Origin: Candidatus Eiseniibacteriota bacterium
Lineage (GTDB): Bacteria; Eisenbacteria; RBG-16-71-46
Assembly (NCBI GenBank): GCA_021414165.1
Contig: JAIOPA010000171.1
Location: 1-5,021 of the forward strand
Direction of reading: 5' to 3'
DNA: 5,021 nt
A model generated the notes under the pieces. The model was not told the origin of the DNA, did not search any database, and saw only the letters and a program-made list of their open reading frames with translations. A program made the position numbers and the translations under genes. Below are positions 4,416-5,021 of the stretch, piece by piece (positions within the stretch are counted from its first letter, which is position 1; every line of letters begins with the position of its first letter).

Positions 4416-5021
4416 TTGAGCCCGTCTCCCGTCCAGAAGGGCAATACCCGCGGTCATCTTTGTCCCATCGGTGGCGCCGAGGACAAGATCGGCGATGAGA
4501 TCATCCTGCGCCGCTTCGTCGAGCTGGCGGGCGGCACGCGTGCGCGCATCGCGGTGATCCCCACCGCTTCGGAGCTGAGCGACACCGGGACTCGCTACGA
4601 GACGCTGTTCCGGGACCTGCGTGCCGGCGAGGTCCAGATCCATCCGTTCGACTCACGACACAAGTGTGAGGACGAAGCCGCGCTGCGTGCGCTCGATGGC
4701 GCCACGGCGGTGTTCATGACCGGCGGCAGCCAGATGCGCTTGTCCACCACGCTTGGTGGCACGCCGGTCGCGACCCAGTTGCGGCGCATGAACGCGCGTG
4801 GCGTGCACGTGGCTGGCACGTCCGCCGGCGCGGCGTTCATCAGCGAGCACATGATCGCGTGTGGCGATGAAGGCTCGACCCCGCGCGCGGGCATGGTGTC
4901 GCTGGCGCCCGGGCTCGGCCTCACGAACCGCGTCATCGTGGATCAGCACTTCCGCCAGCGCGATCGCATTGGCCGGCTGCTCACCGCACTCGCGTTCAAT
5001 CCGTTCGCGGTCGGTGTGGGC
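4416..5021 (+). CDS. cphB: Cyanophycinase (peptidase S51), 3'-truncated by window edge
   Basis: Cyanophycinase is a serine exopeptidase that cuts cyanophycin (multi-L-arginyl-poly-L-aspartate, a nitrogen and carbon store) into beta-Asp-Arg dipeptides. There are 202 residues visible; the family is about 270-290, so the C-terminal quarter is missing. The N-terminal GHLCPIGGAEDK and VIPTAS segments are typical. MTGGSQMRLSTTLGGTP corresponds to the family's TGGDQ..L block, with Ser where Asp is usual (residue 105). GTSAGAA (134-140) holds the nucleophile S136. The block IVDQHFRQRDRIGRLL (174-189) holds the catalytic H178 and the Arg/Gln residues that bind substrate in characterised cyanophycinase. 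No signal peptide is seen, so it is probably cytoplasmic. The TTG start is chosen for its SD at 4405-4408. The gene follows a terminator and begins a new unit; cyanophycin synthetase may follow (inference). Other S51 members (dipeptidase E) are less likely given the DQHF..R.R..RL block. Confidence 0.9.
   Translation, partial: MSPSPVQKGNTRGHLCPIGGAEDKIGDEIILRRFVELAGGTRARIAVIPTASELSDTGTRYETLFRDLRAGEVQIHPFDSRHKCEDEAALRALDGATAVFMTGGSQMRLSTTLGGTPVATQLRRMNARGVHVAGTSAGAAFISEHMIACGDEGSTPRAGMVSLAPGLGLTNRVIVDQHFRQRDRIGRLLTALAFNPFAVGVG

Noticed and set aside
4068..4949. - strand open frames opposite cyanophycinase
   Set aside because: The + strand encodes an unmistakable S51 peptidase; the - strand translations show no family features.

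Overview
The window reads as an ordinary chromosomal stretch from a very GC-rich bacterium. All recognisable genes are on the + strand: five genes, two of them cut by the window edges. The secreted proteins point to a lineage such as Candidatus Eisenbacteria or a neighbouring FCB-type phylum. The main reason is that the large PHP-type protein ends in a FlgD/Por-like C-terminal domain (an 'SPNP' opening, 'DAAGRLV', 'APAGIFFLRL', then a basic tail), which is common in that part of the tree. Gemmatimonadota cannot be excluded. This placement is inference; no rRNA or marker gene lies in the window.

Layout. Positions 1-575 hold the C-terminal two thirds or so of MazG (NTP pyrophosphohydrolase). 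A small DUF1844 gene (581-859) follows after 5 nt, with its Shine-Dalgarno inside the last codons of mazG. The 241-nt gap behind it holds a degenerate 13-bp tandem repeat that starts on the stop codon, a long-range inverted repeat, and a strong terminator hairpin. Positions 1101-3365 encode a 754-residue exported multidomain protein: signal peptide, lamin-tail domain, fibronectin type III, a CehA/McbA-type PHP metallohydrolase with its metal-ligand motifs visible, then an FlgD-like C-terminal domain. A perfect 14-bp terminator stem follows. Positions 3512-4168 encode a small exported protein with a 65-residue Gly-rich insert, again followed by a perfect 14-bp terminator stem. From 4416 to the window end runs a cyanophycinase (cphB) that starts at TTG and is cut at its 3' end.

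mazG and the DUF1844 gene look like the end of one operon. The next two genes appear monocistronic, each with its own terminator. The cyanophycinase begins a new unit that may continue into cyanophycin synthetase genes beyond the window (inference). The two exported proteins share no visible function. They do share a nearly identical 16-nt sequence that begins at each TAG stop codon and forms a small palindrome ahead of the terminator.

I see no CRISPR array, mobile element, rRNA or tRNA, and no clear new defence or mobile system. The items most worth a second look are the unusual domain composition of the PHP protein, the shared stop-codon palindrome, the tandem repeat overlapping the DUF1844 stop, and the Gly-rich secreted protein.
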